From Minisyncoccota bacterium (GTDB lineage Bacteria; Patescibacteriota; Minisyncoccia; JAHIHE01; JAGLIN01): a stretch of DNA of 35,888 bases. Of the stretch, positions 14,338-23,060 are shown in pieces (the stretch's first letter is position 1; each line of letters begins with the position of its first letter). Location: positions 1-35,888 of the forward strand of contig JAGLJF010000051.1 of assembly GCA_023142595.1 (NCBI GenBank), written 5' to 3'. The notes beneath the pieces are model-generated. The model was not told the DNA's origin and made no database searches. It saw only the letters and a program-made list of their open reading frames with translations. The translations under genes were made by a program, and so were the position numbers.

Positions 14338-15008
14338 ATGGATGATCAAGATATAATTCATTCTGATGAACCGAACAATCAAGCTGGTGCTACAGTGTCA
14401 GATGAAGACGCAGTTTTTCAGAAGGAAATGGATGACATAGAAAAAGCAAGAGAGGAGCATGAAAAAAAAAGAAAGAACAGCTTGAAAGGACAAGAAAAGA
14501 AAGAGAGAAAAATAAAAGAAAACCTCAAAAAAAAGATGAGGTTAAAGGACAGAGAATCGTTGCAGGTCAAGTTGTTCCAGACGAAAAGAAAACCTATGAG
14601 CATAAATCGGAATTATTCAGACATAAAAGACTAAATAATTTTAGTGGCAAGGGACTAACTAAGATAAATAAAACACTTAAAGGGGTTCATGGAGTTTCTG
14701 TGCAGAAAAAAATTGAATTTATAAAAGCTCTTAAGGCTTATAATCCTTCCAAATCAGTTTTGAAAAAAGATGATTTCGTTGATTTTGCAAGGAGATTTAA
14801 GTCGAAAAGATTTGTTGGGCAAAAATTTAAAAATGTTGCAAAAGAAGGCATTGATATAAAGGACATGAGAAAAAGATTTGGAAAAAGAGATATCGATAAG
14901 CTAACCAGGGGCATTACAGGAGAAGAGGATCCAAACAGATATAAGTCAAGCAGTTCAAGATCAAAAAATTCATCTGTTCCGCCAGCCAATATAAGGCCTA
15001 GTAGATAA
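14338..15008 (+). CDS. Basic coiled-coil-like protein split by a -1 frameshift at an A9 run (about 223 aa if joined)
   Basis: The track shows two ORFs (14305-14634 and 14700-15008). The downstream frame is open without a stop from 14463 to 15008, and the upstream frame is coding up to the A9 run at 14462-14470. A single -1 shift there joins MDDQDIIHSDEPNNQAG... to KKEQLERTRKEREKNKRKPQ..., RIVAGQVVPDEKKTYEHKSELF and the C-terminal GVSVQKKIEFIKALKAYNPSKSVLKKDDFVDFARRF. ATG 14338 is the better start; 14305 is a TTG. The heptamer A AAA AAA is a valid slippery site, and AGGAG lies 5 bases upstream. It could be programmed frameshifting, transcriptional slippage, a real mutation or an assembly error. 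Function unknown; probably nucleic-acid binding from its charge. Confidence 0.65.
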
Positions 15009-15040
15009 ATTTGATGTATTAAATAATTATTAAATAATTT

Positions 15041-16063
15041 ATGTTATTATTTTGGATATTGCTATTTGTGATTAGTATCACGGTTTTAGTAAAAGCAGCT
15101 GATTTTTTTACAGAGAGCAGTGAAGAAATTGGTTTATCTTTGAAAATATCACCTTTTATGATCGGAATTGCGATTGTTAGTATTGGAACATCTCTTCCTG
15201 AACTTGCAACATCAGTTATCGCAGCGCTTCAAGGACAAACTGAAATTGCGGCAGCTAATGCGGTTGGTTCAAATATCGCAAACATATTTCTTGTCGTTGG
15301 TCTTGCATCTGTGGTAGCGGGAAAATTGAAAGTCAAAAGAAGTTTAATAAATCTCGATTTACCACTTCTTGCAACCACTACAACTATTCTTGTTTTTATA
15401 TTATCTGACAAACAAGTCACTTTTATCGAAGGTTTGATTTTGTTATCTACTTATCTTATCTATTTCTTTTATATAATTTCTTCTAACAAAGAAAGAGATA
15501 TTTTGGAACATCGAGAAACTGAAGAAGAAAAAAGGGATAAAAGAAAATTTACATTTCCGCCAACAAAAGCAAGTAGAAATCGATTTTTGAAAAAACTTTG
15601 GGGTTATAAGCCAAAAGTTGAGCTTGGTGTTTTTGTAACTTTAATTGTAAGCGTGATATTCATATATATTGGTGCAAAATATACCGTAGAATCTTTGATT
15701 GAAATTGCCAAAAGCTTGAACATCGAAACTGGCGTAATTGCGATGAGTGCTGTGGCAATTGGAACATCTCTTCCTGAGCTTGTTGTTTCAATTCGAGCGG
15801 CCCTGAAAAGAAAATATGAAATTGCTCTTGGTAATGTTTTTGGATCGAATATTTTTAATAGTTTGGTGGTTGTAGGAGTTCCAGCGATGTTGGGAACATT
15901 GGTTGTCGATGATAAGACTTTTTATATTGGTGTACCATTTTTGATCGCAGCAACATTACTTTATCTTTTCTCTGGAATTTCAAAGAAGATTTATAACTGG
16001 GAAGGTTTGATGTATCTTGTTTTGTATGTTTTATTCTTGTTGAAAATTTTTGGGGTTGTGTAA
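15041..16063 (+). CDS. Sodium/calcium antiporter of the CaCA family (YrbG-like)
   Basis: An inner-membrane cation exchanger of about ten hydrophobic helices. The two inverted alpha-repeats that form the ion path are both present: GIAIVSIGTSLPELATSVIAALQG...AANAVGSNIANIFLVVG (about residues 45-92) and AVAIGTSLPELVVSIRAALKR...ALGNVFGSNIFNSLVVVG (about 238-280). A charged cytoplasmic loop (EHRETEEEKRDKRKFTFPPTKASRNR) separates the halves. The 340 residues are typical of bacterial CaCA/YrbG proteins. Ca2+/Na+ exchange is the family role; the actual ion is inferred. It begins 32 bases after the preceding gene. Confidence 0.92.
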   Translation: MLLFWILLFVISITVLVKAADFFTESSEEIGLSLKISPFMIGIAIVSIGTSLPELATSVIAALQGQTEIAAANAVGSNIANIFLVVGLASVVAGKLKVKRSLINLDLPLLATTTTILVFILSDKQVTFIEGLILLSTYLIYFFYIISSNKERDILEHRETEEEKRDKRKFTFPPTKASRNRFLKKLWGYKPKVELGVFVTLIVSVIFIYIGAKYTVESLIEIAKSLNIETGVIAMSAVAIGTSLPELVVSIRAALKRKYEIALGNVFGSNIFNSLVVVGVPAMLGTLVVDDKTFYIGVPFLIAATLLYLFSGISKKIYNWEGLMYLVLYVLFLLKIFGVV

Positions 16064-16134
16064 GTAGAGTTGTTATTTCGAGTGAGTTATGTTGAGTTGA
16101 AGGATTCCGAGTTTATGTGCGTTGAATTGTTAAT

Positions 16135-16332
16135 TGTCATCCTCAGCTTGACTGGGGATCCAGAATTAACTGAAACAAATTATAATTTAGGCTTAACACA
16201 ACTGAAAGAAACTAATCCTAGATTGCTGTCTTCGCGGTAATGACAAAAACGGATCTATTAAAATTTCATCTCGTATTGATTACAATTTTATGCAAAGTAG
16301 TTACGGGATTCTTCGCTCTACTCAGAATGACG
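16135..16332. repeat. Cluster of three dispersed palindromic elements
   Basis: TGTCATCCTCAGCTTGACTGGGGATCC (16135-16161), CCTAGATTGCTGTCTTCGCGGTAATGACA (about 16217-16245) and CGGGATTCTTCGCTCTACTCAGAATGACG (about 16304-16332). They occupy most of the gap between the antiporter and the coiled-coil gene; no ORF or RNA gene is seen in it. Confidence 0.65.
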
Positions 16333-16366
16333 ATAAATAAGGTATTTCTTTTACGCTTCAAATTTA

Positions 16367-16420
16367 TTGACATTTACATAATATTATGATATTGTATAAA
16401 GTTTAAGAATTGTTTATAAT
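16367..16420 (+). promoter_or_regulatory. Two overlapping promoters for the 1075-residue protein
   Basis: The first is TTGACA-17-TATTGT with an extended TGA (16367-16395). The second is TTGTAT-17-TATAAT (16392-16420). The second would start transcription near 16427, which rules out the track's TTG 16424 as the start codon. Confidence 0.6.
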
Positions 16421-16453
16421 AAGTTGAATTTTATTAGCTTTAATAATAAAAAT

Positions 16454-19400
16454 ATGCGTGAAAAATATTTTGAAATAAAAACAGGTAATGAGCCAGAAGA
16501 TGATCGTGTGGTAAAAATATCAAAAATTGAAAATAAAATTGCTGAGTTGGAAGATAGTAAACCAGATAATTGGAGAAAAGATGCAGTAGAATTAAAAAGA
16601 CAATTGAAAATAATTGAAGAAAAAGACTCTAAATATGAAAAATTGCCAAATCAATCAGAAGCAGACATTTCAGAAGATGGTGGATTACTAGAGAATCAAA
16701 GCGAGAACGCAAAGGAAATTTTAGAAGATTCTACAAGAGAAAAAATGGAGAAGATGAAATTATTTTTAGAAGAACTAAAAAAGACAGATTTTAGTAGTTT
16801 AAGCTTAGAAGAACTAAAAGAAAAAACAGAAAAAATAAAAATATTTCGTGGTGAAGTGAGGATAACAAATATTACAGATGATAATCTTAAAAAGGAAGTT
16901 GGTGATTTAAAAAATGAATTGTCTGAATTTGATGTGAAAATTAATTTTAAGATAGGAGAAATAAATGAAAGTAATCGGCAGTCGAAAAAAGTCAGTAAAG
17001 AGAGCCAAGATAGAATAGAGGGTAATCAAGACAACAGTGAGTCTTTTGAAAGTGAGAATTTTGACTCAAAAGAAGATGTGCAACCATCAAAAAGAGATCA
17101 GATCGCAGATAAAAAATTAAGAAAAGATAATTTCAGTACAAGTGAAGAAGTTAAGGCAGGATTAAAAAGAAAGAAGAGAGTACAGAAAGAAATATCTCTA
17201 AAAGGAGAAGAAAGAACAAAAGATCGGGATGAAGCAAGAATAAAAAAAAGACAAGAAGATCCAGTGGAAAACTGGAAGGATGAAGTTTTGGATGAAGAAA
17301 ATATTGATGAGGAAAATATTACAGAAGAGAAAACCATTAGCAAAAAAGATATAATTGATGAAATTCCAGTTATTAAAAACGAGGAAGATTTAGTTGAAAT
17401 GAGCTTTGACGAATTAGATAATGAGATCAAGAGAGTAAATAAGTATTTACTAGAAATCAAAGAAGAAAGGGGAATTGATAATGAGGATTTTACAGAACAG
17501 AGTATGTATTTGGCTTTATTAATTAGTGCAAAAGAAGAATTGAGAAATGGTGAGATAGTAGAGCCAGAAACTTCAGCTGTAATAGAAACTTTGCCACTCA
17601 CAAATGCAGAGGCGATAGAAAGATTGGAAAGAATGGATGTGTTTATAGAATTAGCTAAGGATAGATTGGTAAATACAGAAGAGAGGTTATCTGAAGTTGA
17701 AGAGTCTGACATAGCTACCTTAGCCGATAAAACAGCAGTGAGAGGTCTTACAAGTGCAGATTTACTTGGCACGGAGCTTTCAAAATTATATTTAATAGAT
17801 CCTGAAAATATGACAGAGGATCAATTAAGAAAATTACGACTTGCTAAAGCTGAAAAAATTACCGAGCTTAAGGAAAATCTTGAGTTAGGGGTTCGTGCTA
17901 TGCAAATGAAACTAGCAGATGCACAAGCTGAAAAAACTTCAGTAGAAACTAGAATTTTAGAAGAAAAGAAAAAAGGTTTTGTTGCGAAATTGAAAAATCT
18001 ATTTCCTAGTGGTGGCGTTGTAGAGAATTCTAATGAACGCGCTGTAGAGATTCCTGCGAATGTTGTTTCTAGCGAGTCAGAAGAAGCTACGCCTGATTTT
18101 GGTTATTTAAATGGGATTGGAAATTTGGATGATTTTGAAAGGATGACTCCTAAGATGAAAAAACAATTGAATGAAAGAGCTGGAAGGTGGCCAGGGGGAT
18201 CAAAAACAAGGTCGAAGGAAATAATTAAAACTGTAGGGGAACTGCCTTCAGCTATTAGGGCAGATGATTTTAATGAAAAGAAAGATAAGTTGTTGAATTT
18301 TATAAGAGAACATAGAGAAGAATTGAAAGATAAAAAAGTTAAAAAAGAAAAATTTGTAAAATATGCAAACGCTGTTTTGGATATGATGGAAGAATTATTG
18401 GGAAGAGAGGGGAAGAAGGAGGTTGTTGAGGAAAGCTTAGATAATGATTTATCGCAAAATGAATTTGAAAATGGAAAAAAGGTTGATGAATCGCTTCTTG
18501 GTAGATTGGTTGTAAGTGCGATTAATGACACTGTCTCTGGTAACGCTGAAAATATAAAAAATAATTTAAAGGAAATTGCCGAAGATACAGAAGGGGTAAA
18601 AATAATTTCTTCGGAATCTGAAAAAGAAGGCGGAAAGGATCAACAAGGGAACTCAGAAAGTATTGGCGATAATATGAAAAAAGAAAAAGAAGATTCGGAA
18701 AAAATTGTAGATTTTTTTGGAGACTTAACAGACGACAGAATAATTGATCAAGTTAGGACTGAAAAAGGATCTGTCTATACATATCTTGAAGACGGAACAA
18801 CACAAAGATATAAAGAGGTTACAGGTGAGACTGATGAACCTCAAGATGCAATTGTCTATATTCCAGATTTTGAATGGATAAAAAAGAGTGCTTCGAAAGA
18901 AATGCTGACAGAAATTGGAGGGAACACGGAATATGGGGAATTTGAATTCGAACGGAATCTTTTGAGTTATATTCATGATAAAGGGAAAAGAGTGGTAATA
19001 AAAGGCAAAGATGAGAAACTATTAAGAAATAATAAGGAAATCAGCGACTATAAGGATCAGATATATTTGGGATTTGCTGACAACGGAAAAATTAAATTTC
19101 ATATTCCAGTTTCACGAAAACCAAGAATAGGATTTAATACTTTTGACACTAGAACATTTAAGAAAGACGGTGTTGATTGGCATGAAAAACATATTGGAAA
19201 TAAAGTTACTGGTATTAAAACAAAAGAACCAGATAATGAAACAAGTGAAAATCAATCAGAAGGAAAAGAAGATTTTGATCTCAAAGGAGAAATTGTTAAA
19301 GCTTTGAATTCAAGAGATCGCAGTGACAAAGATTCGGTTGTAAAGACAATAGACAAGAATTCAGAAAAAATATCGATTTTTCTTGAAACAATGGAGTCGG

Positions 19401-19681
19401 AAATAAAAAATGCTAATAGAATGGAGGATTTACACAGAATACTTGTTAGCGGATTTGATATTTCTCAGCAAGTTGGATTAAAAGATGAGGATAAGCTTGT
19501 ATATGAAATGTTAAAAGGATCTTCGTTTAGCGAAATTAGAAAAGCATTCGGTAAAAGAATTTCAGAGATAAAATCTCCTATGAATACGCAATTCATAGAC
19601 TCAATAAACCTTCATTTTATACTTGAAGATGAATTGACTACAGACAAAGTTAAAATCGTCGAGATATTGAAAAGGGGTTAA
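16454..19681 (+). CDS. Very large charged coiled-coil protein of unknown function (1075 aa)
   Basis: No signal peptide or membrane helix is seen, so it is probably cytoplasmic. Long Glu/Lys-rich helices dominate residues 1-560 (IENKIAELEDSKPDNWRKDAVELKRQ; LTNAEAIERLERMDVFIELAKDRLV; AEKITELKENLELGVRAMQMKLADAQAEKT). Around residues 590-660 is an alpha-helical segment (RMTPKMKKQLNERAGRWPGG). About 765-920 forms a globular, strand-rich region beginning TEKGSVYTYLEDGTTQRYKEVTGE. A helical C-terminus ends at VKIVEILKRG. I do not recognise the family. I chose ATG 16454 because the promoter overlaps the upstream TTG. Its neighbours are other unrecognised coiled-coil proteins, suggesting a shared structural or surface role. 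Confidence 0.75.
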   Translation: MREKYFEIKTGNEPEDDRVVKISKIENKIAELEDSKPDNWRKDAVELKRQLKIIEEKDSKYEKLPNQSEADISEDGGLLENQSENAKEILEDSTREKMEKMKLFLEELKKTDFSSLSLEELKEKTEKIKIFRGEVRITNITDDNLKKEVGDLKNELSEFDVKINFKIGEINESNRQSKKVSKESQDRIEGNQDNSESFESENFDSKEDVQPSKRDQIADKKLRKDNFSTSEEVKAGLKRKKRVQKEISLKGEERTKDRDEARIKKRQEDPVENWKDEVLDEENIDEENITEEKTISKKDIIDEIPVIKNEEDLVEMSFDELDNEIKRVNKYLLEIKEERGIDNEDFTEQSMYLALLISAKEELRNGEIVEPETSAVIETLPLTNAEAIERLERMDVFIELAKDRLVNTEERLSEVEESDIATLADKTAVRGLTSADLLGTELSKLYLIDPENMTEDQLRKLRLAKAEKITELKENLELGVRAMQMKLADAQAEKTSVETRILEEKKKGFVAKLKNLFPSGGVVENSNERAVEIPANVVSSESEEATPDFGYLNGIGNLDDFERMTPKMKKQLNERAGRWPGGSKTRSKEIIKTVGELPSAIRADDFNEKKDKLLNFIREHREELKDKKVKKEKFVKYANAVLDMMEELLGREGKKEVVEESLDNDLSQNEFENGKKVDESLLGRLVVSAINDTVSGNAENIKNNLKEIAEDTEGVKIISSESEKEGGKDQQGNSESIGDNMKKEKEDSEKIVDFFGDLTDDRIIDQVRTEKGSVYTYLEDGTTQRYKEVTGETDEPQDAIVYIPDFEWIKKSASKEMLTEIGGNTEYGEFEFERNLLSYIHDKGKRVVIKGKDEKLLRNNKEISDYKDQIYLGFADNGKIKFHIPVSRKPRIGFNTFDTRTFKKDGVDWHEKHIGNKVTGIKTKEPDNETSENQSEGKEDFDLKGEIVKALNSRDRSDKDSVVKTIDKNSEKISIFLETMESEIKNANRMEDLHRILVSGFDISQQVGLKDEDKLVYEMLKGSSFSEIRKAFGKRISEIKSPMNTQFIDSINLHFILEDELTTDKVKIVEILKRG

Positions 19682-19717
19682 TAAAAAAATATAGAGCTAA
19701 TCATTAAAATAGATTTT

Positions 19718-20023
19718 ATGAAATTAATAAACGAAAATATCATAGAAGATTTGAAAAATTCTTTGGGGTTGAAGTTTTTATCAGAAGAAGATGGTCAGAA
19801 AATTTTGACGGATGTTTTGAGTTTGATTAGCGAGAGGGCTGGTTTGCGAATTGTTGCGGATTTGAACGAGGCGGAAATTGATGAGTTTGAAAAAATTCCG
19901 AAGAGTGATTTTGAAGGAATGGAAAAATTTCTTCTTGAGAAAAATCCCAAAACAGAAAGTATTTTTTCAGAGGAAATTGAATTGGTGAAAAAAGAGATGT
20001 TGAATTTTAAGAAAGAAAAATAA
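19718..20023 (+). CDS. Small conserved-looking acidic protein (101 aa), unknown function
   Basis: MKLINENIIEDLKNSLGLKFLSEEDGQKILTDVLSLISERAGLRI leads into VADLNEAEIDEFEKIPKSDFEGMEKFLLEKNPK and ends in a basic tail. It is all helical, with no membrane segment or catalytic motif. The pattern resembles short uncharacterised proteins I associate with Patescibacteria, but I cannot name a family with confidence. It follows the large coiled-coil gene by 36 bases and is probably in the same transcript. No Shine-Dalgarno. Confidence 0.7.
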   Translation: MKLINENIIEDLKNSLGLKFLSEEDGQKILTDVLSLISERAGLRIVADLNEAEIDEFEKIPKSDFEGMEKFLLEKNPKTESIFSEEIELVKKEMLNFKKEK

Positions 20024-20064
20024 GAGCTTTGTTGGTGTGATTGTTTTGATGAAGTGTAGTAATC

Positions 20065-20175
20065 TGTCATTCTGAGGAGGAACGACGAAGAATCCCGAAG
20101 TCTATGTGAATGAAGCTGTATTGTAGCGTTGTGTGAAATTAAATGCGGGATTCTTCACTATCGTTCAGGATGACG
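20065..20175. repeat. Composite inverted repeat of two dispersed elements
   Basis: TGTCATTCTGAGGAGGAACG...AATCCCG (20065-20097) faces CGGGATTCTTCACTATCGTTCAGGATGACG (20146-20175) in inverted orientation, so the whole is a nested palindrome of about 110 bases. Confidence 0.75.
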
Positions 20176-20210
20176 ATGTTGAGATAATTTTATTTATAAC
20201 TCTGCGCAAT

Positions 20211-20243
20211 TCAAACCCCCTTGATCCCCCTTGTCAGGGGGAA
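20211..20243. repeat. Half copy of the GC-rich palindrome also found in the hydrolase gene
   Basis: TTCAAACCCCCTTGATCCCC, then CCTTGTCAGGGGGAA; hairpin CCCCCT-TGTC-AGGGGG. The sequence matches the right half of the element at 6752-6831. A further hairpin, CCTCT-TTATT-AGAGG, follows at about 20271-20285. Confidence 0.75.
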
Positions 20244-20307
20244 ACAAACAATACTTAAAATTTCTTAATCCTCTTTATTAGAGGGAGCTAAAAATAACTT
20301 AGATTAA

Positions 20308-20484
20308 ATGAGCCAGTTAACTGATAAAGAAAAAATTTCAAGAATTAAGGGAATATTTGTAAAATTTCACGTAAAAATCGCAGATTTGAGAAAAAGGCAA
20401 ATTAATTTATTGAACAGAGCTTTGAAAATGAAACAAGAAAAGGAATTGAAAGAAGTGCGGAAAGAGATAGATGAGATGAAATAG
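20308..20484 (+). CDS. Small basic coiled-coil protein (58 aa)
   Basis: Just below the track's length cut-off. It reads MSQLTDKEKISRIKGIFV, then KFHVKIADLRKRQINLLN and RALKMKQEKELKEVRKEI, ending DEMK. It is uninterrupted, strongly helical and basic with heptad-like spacing. There is no Shine-Dalgarno, as for most plus-strand genes here. It lies between two unrecognised coiled-coil genes. Function unknown. Confidence 0.55.
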   Translation: MSQLTDKEKISRIKGIFVKFHVKIADLRKRQINLLNRALKMKQEKELKEVRKEIDEMK

Positions 20485-20506
20485 ATTTTAATTTTTTAAA
20501 AAATCC

Positions 20507-20521
20507 ACCGACGAAGTCGGT
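20507..20521. repeat. Short perfect hairpin after the 58-residue gene
   Basis: ACCGAC-GAA-GTCGGT, immediately preceded by an ATTTTTT/AAAAAAT palindrome. No T-run follows on the plus strand. Confidence 0.5.
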
Positions 20522-20582
20522 TGTCCATGGTTTTCTCTTGCGGACGAAATCAGCTCAATTTAAAATATACAGAAAACATAAG

Positions 20583-20695
20583 TTGTCATTCTGAATTCAT
20601 TTCAGAATCTATCATCTGCTACCACTAATATTATGATTTGCAGGTAAATAAAAACCTAAACTACAAAAGATTCTGAATCAAGTTCAGAATGACAA
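20583..20695. repeat. Nested palindrome built from two inverted dispersed elements
   Basis: Arm 1 (20583-20610) reads TTGTCATTCTGAATTC... and arm 2 (20668-20695) ends ...TTCAGAATGACAA; 23 of 28 bases are complementary, differing only in the centre. Each arm is itself a hairpin (TTCTGAA facing TTCAGAA). Confidence 0.8.
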
Positions 20696-20734
20696 TTTCG
20701 GTACATTTTTATAAATAAATTTAATTTAAATATT

Positions 20735-22462
20735 ATGAGCAAAAAAGAAATTAATAATACAGAAAAAAAACCAGTCGTTGAAGTTTCTGATTCTGAAAGT
20801 GAAACTGTAGAGGAAATTGTTGCTACTGAATCAAATGAAGTTGAAAAAGAAGTTAAAGAAGTTGAAGGTTTGAATCAACAAACCAGTGATATTGTGTCTA
20901 CTCTTGGAGATCAAGGGATGGGAGAAGAAAATAGACGATTAGGAGAAGAGGCAGATAAACTTGTGGAGAGAGTTAAAAATGAAATTGAAGATGTCTCTTC
21001 TGCAGTAAAAGAGAAAGAATATCAATGTAACGCAGAGGAATTTGAAAAGCTTAAATTGTTTTTAGAAGAAGGAGGAGATGGAAGATGGAACAGTGCGCTT
21101 ATTACTCTTTGGGGAAAAATAGAAAACGATTTGGCATTACCTAATTTTTTTTCACAATCGTTTAAAACTTATCAAGTTCATAAATATAGTGAGGAAGCAG
21201 TAGGAATTAAACTACATTCTACGAATGAAATTGTAAAGTTTACGTTAAATTTTAATGATGAAAAACGAGGCATTAGCGTCAGTGATTTTGAGGTATTAAA
21301 AAACGATGAAGAACAAGAAGACATACCAGTAGAATCAGAAGAAACAACCGAAACCGAAACTGAAAAATCGGAAGATTTGAGTGTTGTTGTGATAGTTAAA
21401 AAAATTAATAAGGGAGAAAGAGTTGATGAAAAAGGAGAGATGAAATTGAGAAAAGAGATTGAGAAAATTATTTTGGCGAAGGGTTCGGTAGATGAGTCAA
21501 AGGAGGTTTGGACAGATGATGAAGGAAAAATGATGGCGGCCTATATAAAAGGAATTGATTTGAAATGGTTTAAAGAGGGAAATATGACTCGAATGGAGAT
21601 TGATTTTGATTTGAAAAGCATTGAATTTAATGATCTTGAAACTGAAAATGAGAAAAAGGATTTGATTGAGGAACGAAAAAAAGATTCTGCAGAAAAATTA
21701 ATTGAGCAGAATGTAGTAGAAAACGAAGAAGAAATTAATGATAATATCGGAGAGTTAAAGAGAGGATTACAGAAAAAAATTGAGATAGAGGCAAAAGCCT
21801 ACGAAGATATTTGTAAAGAGCAAAGCGCCGAAGATCTTTTTAATGAGAGTGGAAGAGAAAAGATGAAAAATATTATTGAGTACTTGAAAAAATCAAATCA
21901 AATTGAATTAAATTTAGAGAGACTGGATTATTATAATATTGCTTCTGATAGTGGCAAAATTGATTCTATGATAAGAGAAGAGCATGTTCAGAGAGATTAT
22001 ATAATTCGAATGTTAGAGCAGTCGCTGTTGGCGTTGGAACAGGTGAAAGAACTTCTTGATAAGAAAGAGGAAGATTTGAATAATGAAGAGAGAAGTGCTT
22101 TAGAAAAAATAGCTCAAGTGATTAAGGAAAATCCAAAAATGACAATTGTGGCTGTTGCAGCTCTTTTGGCAGGATTAGGATTGATTGCAGTTTATGGTCC
22201 TGGAATTTATGCAGGAGTTACGGGATTAGCAGGAGAAGAAGTAGCTGAAGAAATTATAAAAGCAACAATGAAACAAGCGGTAGATAATGGAGCGAAAAAA
22301 GGATTGACATATTTAGGTGTAGGAGCGGTTGTTGGTGGTACTGGTCTTATAGCTGCTTTTTATGCCGCATTTGATGAGGGAAAAAGAGACGACTTTATGA
22401 AATGGATTACTAATAAAGATGTTCCTACATGGAGTCGAGTAGGAGAAACAAACAAAGCTTAA
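20735..22462 (+). CDS. Coiled-coil protein with a C-terminal double membrane segment (575 aa), unknown function
   Basis: An acidic N-terminus (VVEVSDSESETVEEIVATESNEVEKEVKEVEG) leads into a globular segment (about 110-200) and long helical stretches. Two hydrophobic helices lie near the end (MTIVAVAALLAGLGLIAVYGPGIYAGV and YLGVGAVVGGTGLIAAFYAAF), then a short tail. It looks like a tail-anchored protein with a large cytoplasmic part. It precedes a 142-residue gene by 21 bases and, further on, the VirD4/TraG-like ATPase, so a link to that apparatus is possible. No family recognised. Confidence 0.75.
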   Translation: MSKKEINNTEKKPVVEVSDSESETVEEIVATESNEVEKEVKEVEGLNQQTSDIVSTLGDQGMGEENRRLGEEADKLVERVKNEIEDVSSAVKEKEYQCNAEEFEKLKLFLEEGGDGRWNSALITLWGKIENDLALPNFFSQSFKTYQVHKYSEEAVGIKLHSTNEIVKFTLNFNDEKRGISVSDFEVLKNDEEQEDIPVESEETTETETEKSEDLSVVVIVKKINKGERVDEKGEMKLRKEIEKIILAKGSVDESKEVWTDDEGKMMAAYIKGIDLKWFKEGNMTRMEIDFDLKSIEFNDLETENEKKDLIEERKKDSAEKLIEQNVVENEEEINDNIGELKRGLQKKIEIEAKAYEDICKEQSAEDLFNESGREKMKNIIEYLKKSNQIELNLERLDYYNIASDSGKIDSMIREEHVQRDYIIRMLEQSLLALEQVKELLDKKEEDLNNEERSALEKIAQVIKENPKMTIVAVAALLAGLGLIAVYGPGIYAGVTGLAGEEVAEEIIKATMKQAVDNGAKKGLTYLGVGAVVGGTGLIAAFYAAFDEGKRDDFMKWITNKDVPTWSRVGETNKA

Positions 22463-22483
22463 AAATATAATTTAAATAAATTT

Positions 22484-22912
22484 ATGGTAGAAATAAATAG
22501 TGAGAAAATCAATCTTCAAGAAATTGAAGATCTTGAGAAAAAACTGGCAGAAAAAAAAGCGGGTTTAGCAGAGAAAATGCCGTTGCCAGAAAAAAAGGAA
22601 ATTGAAATTACAGAGAAAAATTTTTTGGAAAAATATAAATCTCAAATTTCCACACAAACTCAGCAGGTGATTGTTGATGATGAAGAAAAAAAAGAAAAGC
22701 ATATTAAGAAAGCTACCGAAGAGCTGAAAAGTCTTGACACTCCTGGGAAAGTCGCAAGGCTTGTGGTTATTGCTTTTGAAAAAGGAATAGGTCATAGTAT
22801 AAATATCGCTAGGAATTTAAATGATGCCTATCTTTTGGATGCGTTACATGATAAACTTATAGGAGAGCTTCATGATGAGCTTGTGGAAAAAGGGAAACTG
22901 AAGGATTTGTAA
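22484..22912 (+). CDS. Small helical protein (142 aa) upstream of the secretion ATPase
   Basis: A coiled-coil N-terminal half (LQEIEDLEKKLAEKKAGLAEK) and a conserved-looking C-terminal helix pair: TPGKVARLVVIAFEKGIGHSINIARNLNDAYLLDALHDKLIGELHDEL. No membrane segment or signal is visible. It follows the 575-residue gene by 21 bases (same operon) and precedes the VirD4/TraG-like ATPase by 288 bases of repeat-rich DNA. It could be an accessory of that ATPase, but this rests on position only. Confidence 0.75.
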   Translation: MVEINSEKINLQEIEDLEKKLAEKKAGLAEKMPLPEKKEIEITEKNFLEKYKSQISTQTQQVIVDDEEKKEKHIKKATEELKSLDTPGKVARLVVIAFEKGIGHSINIARNLNDAYLLDALHDKLIGELHDELVEKGKLKDL

Positions 22913-22941
22913 GTAGTTATAGAGAGGGTTCTAAAAAAAAC

Positions 22942-23033
22942 TAATAAATTTTTATTTTATAATTTGTTTTTTGAATTAAATTCTAGATTCACGCCTTCGC
23001 GAGAATGACAAAAACTTCGTTTTTCAGAGAATC
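22942..23033. repeat. About 90-base dispersed repeat, copy 2
   Basis: Matches 12981-13071 in both the AT-rich half (TAATAAATTT...AATTTGTTTTTTG) and the CTAGATTC...AATGACA half, with small gaps and substitutions. Confidence 0.75.
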
Positions 23034-23060
23034 CTAGACTAATATTTTGTGAATTTTTTA

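Noticed and set aside
17098-17772. 224-codon minus-strand ORF within the large coiled-coil gene
   Set aside because: Antisense shadow of a Glu/Lys-rich gene; its Ser/Leu-rich composition is what the complement of GAA/AAA codons gives, and it has no start signals.
20065-20695. Repeated palindromes as a possible CRISPR array
   Set aside because: Units are not regularly spaced, differ in sequence and orientation, and no cas gene is nearby.
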